A stretch of DNA of 64,000 bases, taken from the NCBI GenBank assembly GCA_954871525.1, contig OX940869.1:12857001-12921000 (forward strand), read 5' to 3'. The first letter of the stretch is position 1. Each line of letters opens with the position of its first letter. Origin of the DNA: Parietaria judaica (taxonomy: Eukaryota; Streptophyta; Magnoliopsida; Rosales; Urticaceae). Below the pieces are notes generated by a model. It ran no database searches and was not told the origin of the DNA. It was given only the letters and a program-made list of their open reading frames with translations. The translations under genes were made by a program, and so were the position numbers. Below are positions 34,547-43,682 of the stretch, piece by piece.

Positions 34547-37042
34547 ATGACGACCGAGGGCTTGAAGTTTACTGTCGACAACTATTCTGACTCAGAGCTC
34601 TGTTTTGCACGTCTCCCCCTCGAGGGTGAATTCGCCGACGAGCCTCAGAGAGACTTCGTCTGCGTCTATAAGTCGTTCTTCCGCATTGTCGGTCTTCACT
34701 TTCCGATGCCGCTCCTGGTTGTGGCGTTTCTCTACGCCTTTGGGGTTCCGATCGCTCAGGTGAGCCCCAACACCCTTCGCCTCCTCCTCTGCACACTTGC
34801 CATTGCATGCGAGCAGAAAGTGGAGCTTACGCTCGAGGACTTGATGCGCCTCTTCAAGGTCTCCCGGAATCCGAAGAATCTGGGTCGCTTTGCCATCTCT
34901 CATCGCGTCCGGCCGCACATTCTCACGAACACGCCGTCGAACGAGTCCGGTTGGGAGAATAAGTATTTCTTCGTTCGTGTGGACAGCTCCAACTTTGGTC
35001 CCCACCACTCTTTCTTGCCGAGGGATTTGGTGCTCGAGGGAGTGGACCTCCCTCGATTTAAGCCCGGGGAGAATGAAGAGGCCGATGCGCGGTTCAAAGA
35101 CATCCACGCTGCTCTCCTTGCCAACCCTAGGCGCGATTGGAGTAAGGACTTCGGGGATCGGCGGATCGAGAAGTCGGGAGTCTATCAACTGGCCCGAATT
35201 CACGGGGCGCCCCCAAACACTATTCTCCCGAAAGGTTTTCTTCGTGCACCTGCCCCGGAGGGATCTTCCGTGGAGCGGAAGAAACCCGCTCCAAGGCCGA
35301 AGAAGAAAACAGAGGATAAAGTCGTTGCCGCTAGGGACAACGCTCCCGTCGATCGGGATCGGGAGGCGCATAGACCGTCGAGGTCCCGGGCAGGATCCGA
35401 CGCCCCTCGCTACATGGGGCTAACCCCCCGAGAGGGCGGTTTTTTGAGTAAACGCCCCGTCGAGGATACTTGCGATGAGCGGCGAACGAGAACGAGGACG
35501 GATTCCGTTGCCTGTTCCTCGCCAGATGCTTCCTGCTCCTCGAGGAGATCTCCTCGAGAAGAAAGCTCTTCGGGCAAGCGACCCGCCGAGGAGGTGTGTG
35601 ATGTTTCCCCCGCGAAGAAAGCGAAAGTTCCCGCCCCGACCCCTGAGCCCGAAGTTGCTGGTCCGTCTCGAGGAATAACGGAGGGAGCTCCGGGCACCGC
35701 GCCTGTTGAGGGCGCAGCGGGGAGGATGGGACTGGCGGCGTACGGGCGTGTGCGCCCCGCCGTGAACCCGCGGGAGAGACTGGAGTTCGATGACATCGAG
35801 CGTCTGGTCGTCGCGCCGAATGCTCCTCCTCCACCCCCCCTGGGGGTTGAAAACTCCATTCTTCCTTCCGCTCCGGGGGTCGCGACCCGGTCCTCCCCGT
35901 CACCACCTCGGGGAATCCCCGATGAAGCGACGCGGGACTCGGTCGCGGACTCTACGCCTTTGACTCAATCTTTGGTCAAAGAGACCCATGCTTCGAACGA
36001 GGGAGATACGGGGCCTGTTGGCGAGGAAGACGCCCAAGAACAGATCCTCTTTGGACCCGAGGAGGAACAGTCCGGGGTGCACCCCGAGGTGAATCTCCCT
36101 GGCCCGAAGCTTCTTTCTGTCGCACCTGGCGTCGAGGCCCTCGAGGGCTCAGGGGTCTGGCCTTCTCCCAATCTTACCGGCGTCTCTGACTCGCAAGTAC
36201 CTCTTATCACTCATTCTAGCGCGTCGCCTAAATCAACGGATGACTCGGCGCGGCCTTCTGCGCCATCCCTTGACCCCGAGGAGGCACCTACCGGGTCGCC
36301 ACGGGGCCAAGTCGGCTTCCCGGCCTTGCCGCCTCCAGGTGCACTTCCCGTGGCTGAAGCTTCTCACGGGCTCGTCGGTCCTCTCAGCGGTTCCGTGGGG
36401 AGCTTGGAACTTGTCGACCGCGTTGCCCGGGGGGTAGCCTTGTTGACAGACGTGATCACCTCCGTGCGGCTATCCACCGCTAGGGTCGAGAGAGAGGGCA
36501 GTGAGTTGTCGGCAGAGCTCACGTTAGTCCGGGGACGGTTTGAGGCTTCCACCCGTGACGGGCAGAAGTTCCAGGAGCAGGATGAGAAGCTTTCCTCGGA
36601 GCTCGACGAGGCCACATCTGCCTTGGAGTTGGAAATTTCGTTGCGCCGGGCCGCTGAGACCGGGCTCAACGAGGCCAAGTCCGCCTTGGAGTCGGAAATC
36701 TCGTTGCGTCGGGCCGCGGAGGCTGAGCTCAACGAGACCAAGTCCGCCTTGGAGTCGGAAGTCTCGCTGCGCCGGGCCGCTGAGGCCGAATTCGCGGAAC
36801 AGCAAAACTCTTGCGCTGTTAAGGAGGCGGGCCTTTCCGATAAGCTCCGGCTTCAGGCTGAACGCCTCGCTCAGATTAGCGAAGCCGTCGGCGTACCGCC
36901 CGAACAGAAAGACCATCTAGCGTCTCGGGTCGACGCCGTGCTGAGGAAGTTCGCCGAGGACTTAGAGGCCGCGCGAGCCGAGGCAGTTGAGGAACGTCAC
37001 GGCCGAGAGCGCCTGTTCGAGGAGGCCCAGGCCAAGCTGTAG
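34547..37042 (+). CDS. Antisense ORF of the LTR element, 'putative gypsy type transposon' family (831 aa)
   Basis: Residues about 35-150 match the pattern of the plant family PF04195 (a hydrophobic PMPLLVVAFLYAFGVPIAQVSPN-type helix, then the WENKYFFVRV stretch), recognised by eye. The middle (230-590) is Pro/Arg/Glu-rich and disordered, with KKPAPRPKKK and PAKKAKVP basic motifs that could be nuclear signals. The end (about 640-831) is a coiled coil with three near-identical ISLRRAAEAELNE-type repeats. The function of this family is unknown. It lies antisense to the element, next to its 3' LTR. The same frame continues open past the TAG at 37040-37042 to 37366, so the stop may be recent. Confidence 0.75.
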   Translation: MTTEGLKFTVDNYSDSELCFARLPLEGEFADEPQRDFVCVYKSFFRIVGLHFPMPLLVVAFLYAFGVPIAQVSPNTLRLLLCTLAIACEQKVELTLEDLMRLFKVSRNPKNLGRFAISHRVRPHILTNTPSNESGWENKYFFVRVDSSNFGPHHSFLPRDLVLEGVDLPRFKPGENEEADARFKDIHAALLANPRRDWSKDFGDRRIEKSGVYQLARIHGAPPNTILPKGFLRAPAPEGSSVERKKPAPRPKKKTEDKVVAARDNAPVDRDREAHRPSRSRAGSDAPRYMGLTPREGGFLSKRPVEDTCDERRTRTRTDSVACSSPDASCSSRRSPREESSSGKRPAEEVCDVSPAKKAKVPAPTPEPEVAGPSRGITEGAPGTAPVEGAAGRMGLAAYGRVRPAVNPRERLEFDDIERLVVAPNAPPPPPLGVENSILPSAPGVATRSSPSPPRGIPDEATRDSVADSTPLTQSLVKETHASNEGDTGPVGEEDAQEQILFGPEEEQSGVHPEVNLPGPKLLSVAPGVEALEGSGVWPSPNLTGVSDSQVPLITHSSASPKSTDDSARPSAPSLDPEEAPTGSPRGQVGFPALPPPGALPVAEASHGLVGPLSGSVGSLELVDRVARGVALLTDVITSVRLSTARVEREGSELSAELTLVRGRFEASTRDGQKFQEQDEKLSSELDEATSALELEISLRRAAETGLNEAKSALESEISLRRAAEAELNETKSALESEVSLRRAAEAEFAEQQNSCAVKEAGLSDKLRLQAERLAQISEAVGVPPEQKDHLASRVDAVLRKFAEDLEAARAEAVEERHGRERLFEEAQAKL

Positions 37043-37179
37043 CGCCTCTTGGCGATGTATGATTTTCTTGACCAATCCATCAATACCCACCGCTTGGCCG
37101 CCGCGTACCACGCCAACGTTGTCTTGGTCGAGAAAATCCCCCTGGCGGCACACGCCGAGGGCCTCGATACCCGCTTGCC

Positions 37180-37290
37180 TTGGGTCTTCCCCGCGCGATG
37201 GATCCAGCCCGAGCACCGAGACCCCGGCGGGGGCTGCTCTTGGGTCTTCCCCGCGCGATGGATCCAGCCCGAGCACCGAGACCCCGGCGC
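37180..37290 (+). repeat. 51-bp duplication, period 60
   Basis: 'tgggtcttccccgcgcgatgg' through 'gaccccggcg' occurs at 37180-37230 and again at 37240-37290, in the frame that follows the TAG. Confidence 0.9.
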
Positions 37291-37648
37291 CTCCAGAGCC
37301 CACGGTATAGGACGTTGTCTCGGAGTTTCCCTTCTAATTTCCTTCTTTTTCTTTTGTAAATTTTGAATTTTGTGGCTCTTTCTGTAATCCAAGCATTTAA
37401 GCGAATCATCATATAAATTAAAGAAAAACTTTCTCGGGTTACCTCTTTCTTCCATCGCTAAGCTTTTTCCGCTATCTCCTTCGTATACTTGTCCTTCCCT
37501 TCTCCCTTTCCTTGTCGGGCCTCTTTATTGTTTCTTCCGTATCTCCACTCTATCTTTTCCTTCACAGGCCGGAGGTGGTACCGTTGTTCTTTGCCCCGAC
37601 GCCTTTTCCCCCAGCGATGGAGGAGGTTACCAGGGGACCGGAGAGTCT

Positions 37649-38356
37649 GTGCTTGCTCTTGCTCCGGCGAGGACTTTATCGGGAAACGAAGACATTCTCC
37701 CTGAGACTACAGAGGCTAAGATCGCCGAGTGTAGGGCGGAGCGCGATGAATATAGACGTCTCATCGCCATTGCCGAAGAGTCCCTCCTTGAGGAGCGACA
37801 GCGTTATCAGCGGTGCGAGGACACTCTCTTGGCACAGCTCCGGCAAAAGAATGAGTATTTCAACCGAATTGCCGATGCCATAAACCTGTCGCCCGGTCGG
37901 GAGAAGCAAATTTCTTTCCACGTCAAGGCCGTGCTGAGGAAACTCGTCAAGGACCGTGACGCAGCCAGGAGCTGGGCAGTAGAGGAGGAATTTTCCCGCT
38001 TACGCCTCTATCACCAAGTGGTCGACAAGCTGAAGCACGCCTCCGAGAGATTCGGTGCACTTGAGGGGATTGCCCGTGTTCAGCGCCTGCTGGGCGGTGT
38101 GCTCTCAAATATCAAACTCGTCGAGGGATTACCTTCCCGCTCGACTGTTGGTGAACTTCGAGCCAAACTGCCAAGGTGGCGCAAGTTGGAGCAGGAATAC
38201 CTGGCTGATTTAGCCAAGCTGGAGAGGAAAATCTCCGGTGCTCCAAACTCTCCTCCGCTTTCCCCTTGTCTCCCTCCGAGTGTCGCTAGGGCGCGCTCGT
38301 CGGTTTTTGATGTTCTTCTCTCCTCGTCGAGCACGGTATGGGGCAGCTTAGTTTGA
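37649..38356 (+). CDS. Second antisense ORF, coiled-coil (235 aa)
   Basis: An open frame after a short gap. The segment RIADAINLSPGREKQISFHV with the following VLRKLVKDRDAARSWAVEE resembles the end of the preceding ORF (QISEAVGVPPEQKDHL, VLRKFAEDLEAARAEAVEE). It is therefore probably a duplicated module or a downstream exon of the same antisense gene. The sequence is Glu/Arg/Leu-rich, no domain is recognised, and the function is unknown. Confidence 0.5.
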   Translation: MLALAPARTLSGNEDILPETTEAKIAECRAERDEYRRLIAIAEESLLEERQRYQRCEDTLLAQLRQKNEYFNRIADAINLSPGREKQISFHVKAVLRKLVKDRDAARSWAVEEEFSRLRLYHQVVDKLKHASERFGALEGIARVQRLLGGVLSNIKLVEGLPSRSTVGELRAKLPRWRKLEQEYLADLAKLERKISGAPNSPPLSPCLPPSVARARSSVFDVLLSSSSTVWGSLV

Positions 38357-38739
38357 ATAATCTGTAGTTTTACCTCTTCTTTCTGGAGTTGGTTCCTTAT
38401 TTTTGGCTCCTCCTTTGTTGGCTGATAGTAGGGTTGATGCGAACCTAGCAGGAACTTCCTCGAGTAAGCCCCCAGGACTTCCTGCTGATGATCATGCTTG
38501 CTTAATTGTGGATGACATCATTCGCCAATGCTGCGATGCCGTCATCGAGGAATGCGCCGACGCAGTCCTGGGTCAAGATCCCCTTGATGATGTCGCTGGG
38601 CGGGAGGATCGGTCCCTGCGAGAGTTATAATGTGTATATGCACTTGGGGTGTGGACGATGGGTTGTAAATTATGATACTCGGTATTTCGTACTTTTGAAC
38701 CAAATGAGCATATGGTGATTTTCTTTTATGAGTTTGCTC

Positions 38740-39425
38740 GCGATCTTCGAATTTGTACGGGCTTGCTCGGCGCCTTTAGCCGTAAATATAATTTTTCTTT
38801 GCTCGGCACTCTCGCCGGCTCGGGCTTGCTCGGCGCCCTTAGCCGTAAAATTTGTATATATATATATATATATTTTTTTTTTCTCGGCACTCTCGCCGTA
38901 TCTCTTTTTCTTGGCACTCTCGCCGCAATTGTCTTCTGCAGGTACCGCTAGGTTTCATCGGGTACAAGCCGACTAGTTCCCAGGACCCCATAGGCACTCT
39001 CGCCTTAGTTGTCTCTTGCAGGTATCGCTAGGTTTCGTCGGGTATGAGCCGACTAGTTCCCAGGATCCCATAGGCACTCTCGCCTTGACTGTCTCTTCCT
39101 CGGCACTCTCGCTGGCCCGGGCTTGCACAGCGCCCTTAGCCGTATACGGATCTCGACATGTTTTGCCGGACCGGGTTTGCTCGGCACCCTTAGCCGTATA
39201 TGGATCTCGACATGTTTTGCCGGACCGGGCTTGCTCGGCACCCTTACCCGTATATGGATCTCGACATGTTTTGCCGGACCGGGCGTGCTCGGCACCCTTA
39301 GCCGTATATATAATTAGTATATATATTATTTATCATTATATTATATGTGTATATATATATATATTTATATAATTTTCTCGGCACTCTCGCCGGATCGGGC
39401 TTGCTCGGCACCCATAGCCGTTTTT
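38740..39425. repeat. Minisatellite-like repeats, 'gctcggcacccttagccgta' family
   Basis: Short GC-rich units ('ctcggcactctcgccg', 'cttgctcggcgcccttagccgta') recur throughout. A clean 54-bp tandem array with three units lies at 39141-39302. Such arrays between coding parts and LTR are common in Tat-lineage elements. TA tracts interrupt it near 38854 and 39350. Confidence 0.85.
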
Positions 39426-39779
39426 TTTTTAATATGAATATTGCGAAGATATTTTCCCTCTTATTTGGTACTATCACCGAGCAGAGTTGCACACACACTT
39501 TTGCCAACTTATAATTCTGCTCGTTCCTTAATAAATAAAGGTAAACATACATACATAGACACTAAAAACCCAAAACAAACCCAAACAAACTTCTACAATC
39601 TACTATTATCTATCAAGGCTAAAAGTAGCCATCTCCAATCCTCTCTTCGCGCCGAGCAGCGTATGAGCCTTACTCCGGTCTTAATCCTCCTCGACGATCG
39701 AGCAGGCTGACGACACGATTTTCTCCAGAGAGTTTCCTCTGGGGCGACCGAAGTTACATTTCGGGCAGAGGTCGGTGTA

Positions 39780-40697
39780 TCACGTGGTACCGAGGATGTA
39801 GCATGATCTGCAAAAGCCGCAAGCACGCCCATCTTGGCGTCGGCCAAAACACGGCGGGTGGGTGGAGTTTCCTGCTTGTACCCTCGTTGGCTTCTCGTAG
39901 ACCAAGACGTCCCTGCTGCACCTCCTGCAGAACTCCATGTCGAGCAGACGACCGCGTGGGGCGGGCACCTGTTGCTCGAGATAGTCAGTTGGATTCCCTG
40001 CCGCGAGCAGTGGGGGAAGGTCCTCAAGTCTGACCCTGGTCCCCCTCCCGAGAGTAAACCCCTCGAAACTGGGAAATAGCCTGTTGACCCTCAGGAATTT
40101 TATCTCGTGCTTGATGGTGGACAGGTTATTGACCACGTCGTCTAAGGTGATTCGGTGGCAGCGTGGCAGGCATAGCTTTATGAGCGTAGGGTTGTCCTGC
40201 ATGATTGTCTTTACCGCGACGTTGGTGACCTCGTAACACCTATCTAGAGTCAAAGTCTCCATCTTCCCTTGAGACCTCCTCACCAGCCTCAGGAGATCCT
40301 CGTCTTCGATCCGCTCGCTCAACGAGTTGTAGATGCTGAGGTTGCGCCACAGAAGGCTGTTCCCTCGAACCTCGTCGCGTAACGACGTGCACACCAACTC
40401 CACCGCGAGGAGTTCCTCGGGCATAAGATACGGCAGGACCAGTTCCAACGCGGGGTGTGGTTCACCAGGGATTCTCGACTCCTCCTGATCCCGTTGGCCC
40501 TCCGTGGTGTCCTCCTCCATTGGACACGGCTCGCTGCTTTCCGGCCATTCCTCGTTCTTCCAGAAGTCCATCATCTCGTGATCATCTCCTCCCCGGGCCC
40601 CCGTTGCGTCTTCCTTGGGCCATCCCCAATCTTCATCCACGATCATCTCTGACTCGTTTGTGTGGCTTTGGCCAGTAACTCCCTCCCTGAGCGCCAT
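39780..40697 (-). CDS. SKIP14-like F-box protein fragment inside the LTR element (305 aa)
   Basis: An F-box (residues about 83-122: LVLPYLMPEELLAVELVCTS, then LLWRNLSI) is followed by an LRR-like stretch (LTLDRCYEVTNVAVKTIMQ, LCLPRCHRIT). A Cys-rich end (EFCRRC, ACGFCRSCY) closes it. F-box proteins recruit substrates to SCF ubiquitin ligases, with the F-box contacting SKP1. The order of parts resembles plant SKIP14, with the usual C-terminal Cys-rich tail shortened. The frame is fully open. It runs in the element's own direction, where gag would be. Just upstream, 'cacgatacag' could be a splice acceptor that would extend the frame. Whether it is expressed or bound to SKP1 cannot be told. Confidence 0.75.
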   Translation of the reverse strand: MALREGVTGQSHTNESEMIVDEDWGWPKEDATGARGGDDHEMMDFWKNEEWPESSEPCPMEEDTTEGQRDQEESRIPGEPHPALELVLPYLMPEELLAVELVCTSLRDEVRGNSLLWRNLSIYNSLSERIEDEDLLRLVRRSQGKMETLTLDRCYEVTNVAVKTIMQDNPTLIKLCLPRCHRITLDDVVNNLSTIKHEIKFLRVNRLFPSFEGFTLGRGTRVRLEDLPPLLAAGNPTDYLEQQVPAPRGRLLDMEFCRRCSRDVLVYEKPTRVQAGNSTHPPCFGRRQDGRACGFCRSCYILGTT

Positions 40698-41192
40698 CTC
40701 CTCTTCGTACGCTTTCTCCGCCTGTATCGTGAAATCACTAGCAAATACTGGTTTCGGAGTAAGAAATGAACTTTTATTTTTTGGGTGGAGAGATTGGTAC
40801 TTATCTGGGTGTTAACCGAGTTGGTTTTTACTTCCGCAAACTTGTTCCTCCTGATCCTTTCCAAACTTCCCATTTTATAACCGTTGATTGTTTCGCACGC
40901 AACTCTTCTTATTCTCTGTTTCGCTGTCACTTCACAACGCTTCGGGAGTCGCTCCGATTCATTGATACGCGTGCGCTTCTTTTTCTGATTAACCGTCTAT
41001 CAGTCGGCCTCTCTTAAATGCAAGGATTCCATACGTCTCCCCTTCTTACGTCACTCCTGCCCCTTGAATTGCCTCCTTATGCTCTGCTCGCTATTTTCGC
41101 ACGCTCAGCCATCACCTCGAGCACGTTGCTGACGACGGCGTCGTTTGATAACGTCATGCTCCTCCAAATTCCTGGCTGTGAGTTAGAAAGAA
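40698..41192 (-). other. Leader between primer-binding site and F-box ORF
   Basis: About 0.5 kb without a supported ORF. It corresponds to the untranslated leader of the element. Confidence 0.5.
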
Positions 41193-41219
41193 AACAAGGC
41201 CCCTCGGTGGGCGCTAAAC
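41193..41219 (-). other. Primer-binding-like site
   Basis: GTTTAGCGCCCACCGAGGGG directly follows the minus-strand LTR end CTCTACA. The GCGCCCACCG(T/A)GGGGC core is typical of Tat-lineage elements. The exact tRNA is not assigned. Confidence 0.65.
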
Positions 41220-42001
41220 TGTAGAGGGCGATTTTCACCGCCCTTTTCCAGTCACAAAGATAATCACCAAATAACAAATAAACTACCGCAATTGATGAAT
41301 ATCTCTGTTTTATTATATTTTCCGAAATGAGCTCAGTTTTGTTTCGTTGAATAGCTGGACAGATGAAGGATCATGAGCCTAAAGTTTTCTCAGTTTCCTT
41401 AGCCTTTTCTATTACAAGAATTCCTCTTTCTCTTTCCGGGCTTTTTTCTCTATTTTTCCCCACCTTTACAAATGAGGTTTATCTTGCCTTTTATGGAGTT
41501 TACAATGCCTTCCCCTCGCATCTTTCCCACCTTTTTTTTGCCTCTTTAATCATTCGCTTTCTGGCATGATTTGAGGGCAGCATGGTTAATCCATGCTTTA
41601 TGTCACTTCCGAGCAGGCTGCCGTTATGGGTAGGTGCGCCTCATTAAATGCGCATCCCGTCAGCCGTCATTCGGCCCTGCAAGCCTCGTCGTTGGTGTTC
41701 TCATCGAGTGAGTAGGTCGGCTTCATTAAATGCACATCTCGTCAATGGTCATTCGGCCCTGCACAATCATCATGACGAAAATTCCTCGTCGAGTGCGATG
41801 GGACGCTTCATCGCAGCTTGCTTTCATGTGGCTGCGTCTCCTCGCGGATGAGCCTCCTCGGGGGTATTCTTCCTCGGGGATGTTCCTCCTCGGGGATAAT
41901 CCCCCTCGGGTGATGGACTTCCTCGCCTCCCCTCATGTCGTTTATGGACAAAACGACACGAGTTGTGTTGAGGATGGATTTGTCCAAATCCGACCTTAAC
42001 A
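41220..42001 (-). repeat. LTR (5' LTR in the minus direction)
   Basis: It is 782 bp, the same length as its partner. Its outer end lies 336 bp from the lipoyl synthase ATG, and it points away from that gene. Confidence 0.92.
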
Positions 42002-42147
42002 ATTTCCCTTTTACTTTTGCAATGAAAATTGATCCCATATAATATATATATATATGTGTATATATATTATATATATATACACTTCAATTTTTTGGCAAAA
42101 ATATTTAAACTACCAAATCCAAAAATGTAAGTATTTACATTAAATTT

Positions 42148-42195
42148 TGGGCCCATATTAAGCCCATTTACATTTAGAATGGGTTGAAAGCCCAT
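42148..42195 (+). promoter_or_regulatory. Site II-type motifs in the lipoyl synthase promoter
   Basis: TGGGCCCAT (42148-42156), AAGCCCAT (42160-42167) and AAAGCCCAT (42187-42195) are three TGGGCY/RGCCCA elements within 190 bp of the ATG. Site II elements are known in promoters of plant genes for mitochondrial proteins, where TCP factors bind. A (TC)n tract follows in the 5' UTR (about 42279-42298). Confidence 0.65.
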
Positions 42196-42337
42196 TTTCC
42201 GAAATTGTCTGCAACGATCGAGCAAACCTCCACCACCACTATCGCCATCGTCAACCCCATCATCTTCTTCGTCGGAACTCTCTCTCTCTCTCTCTCTCTA
42301 CCACTTGTCTGCCACAGAGGAGGAGAGAGAGGCAACA

Positions 42338-43651
42338 ATGCAGTCCCGAGCTAAAACCCTAGGCCGAGCCCTGAATTCGTCGACCGCCATTTCCTCCACA
42401 ATCGCCTTCACGAAGCTCTTCTCGTCCACGCCCCAAGCCCCGTCGACGCCCTCCCAGTTCCCGCAAACCCTAGCCGGCCTTCGCGCCCGACTGGCCTCGG
42501 AAACTCCTTCGCTCTCCGATTTCTCGGCCGGTCCGTACTCCGTCGAGGTTGGGACGAAGAAGAAGCCGCTTCCGAAGCCGAAATGGATGAAGGAGTCCAT
42601 CCCCGGCGGGGACAAGTACGTCCAGATCAAGAAGAAGCTCCGCGAGCTGAAGCTCCACACCGTCTGCGAGGAGGCTCGGTGCCCGAATCTGGGCGAGTGC
42701 TGGTCCGGGGGCGAGACCGGCACCGCGACGGCGACGATCATGATCCTCGGCGACACTTGCACGCGTGGTTGCAGGCAAGCTGTTTGTTGAAATTCCTCTT
42801 TGGATTGTGCGGAATTTCCGATATCCGAAATTGAGAATGAGAATATGTTTTTGGATTGTCTTTGGCAGGTTTTGCAATGTGAAGACGTCAAAGACGCCGC
42901 CTGCACCGGATCCCGACGAGCCGAGGAATGTGGCTGAGGCGATTGCTTCGTGGGGGCTGGAGTATGTGGTGATAACTAGCGTTGATCGGGACGATTTAGC
43001 CGACCAAGGAAGCGGGCATTTCGCGGAGACGGTGATCAAGTTGAAGGAGCTCAAGCCCAACATGCTTATTGAGGCATTGGGTATGCATTTGCTCATCTTG
43101 CGTATGATCGCTTGGTATGCGTATGAGTGTGTATATATAAAGCTTTAGTGCTTATCCAAATTCGCATCACATATGGTATTTAGAGCCAATTGAGTGCGGT
43201 TCGGGATTAAGAGTTTTGTTTTACTCTTCCATTGCTAGCTAATTGGTTTCGAGATGGAATTCCGTGATACTTGGTGTGTGAAGTTTAAACGAGCTATCGG
43301 TCCAAATTAATAAGATCCGTCCCGAGATGAGTGATCCATATAATCAGTATCTTGTTAGGCATTTTAGGGACTACATAGAAAGAAAAAATAAGATCATGAG
43401 TTACTGTCTTCGTTTTGAGATAAAATTCCATGATACTTATTAATAACTATATAATTATATTTACATATATACATACACAATAATAACTTGTGTATATGAA
43501 TCATATATAGTACTACTACTATGTAAATCACATGCCTTGTTGTTCTATAGAATTGTTGGTGTCATTCTGAAGTGCTAGTTGGAATCAGAGAAAGGCTGTA
43601 CTGTGTATTGGCTGACGAATTTTCGAGTACATCTTATTGTATGAAATTATG

Positions 43652-43682
<31 letters not shown>

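Larger units (their letters stand above)
32901..42001 (-). mobile_element. Non-autonomous Tat-like LTR element carrying an F-box gene fragment
   Basis: LTRs of 782 bp lie at both ends, with a perfect target duplication ATTTC (32896-32900 and 42002-42006). On the minus strand the LTR starts TGTTAAGG and ends CTCTACA. A primer-binding-like GCGCCCACCGAGGGGCC follows at 41193-41219, and a polypurine tract AAAATGGGGGACTAAC (33683-33698) precedes the other LTR. These fix the direction as minus. No protease, RT or integrase is visible. The interior holds a SKIP14-like F-box ORF (sense), tandem repeats and a long antisense ORF near the 3' LTR. Tat-lineage elements such as Grande and Retand are known to carry antisense ORFs there, which is why I place it near them. 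Confidence 0.9.

Noticed and set aside
34592..35371. 259-codon minus-strand ORF in the LTR element, which would be in the sense direction
   Set aside because: It mirrors the GC-rich antisense ORF and shows no gag or pol motif.
38740..39425. CRISPR-like repeat spacing
   Set aside because: The units are contiguous minisatellite repeats in a plant retroelement, with no unique spacers of even length.
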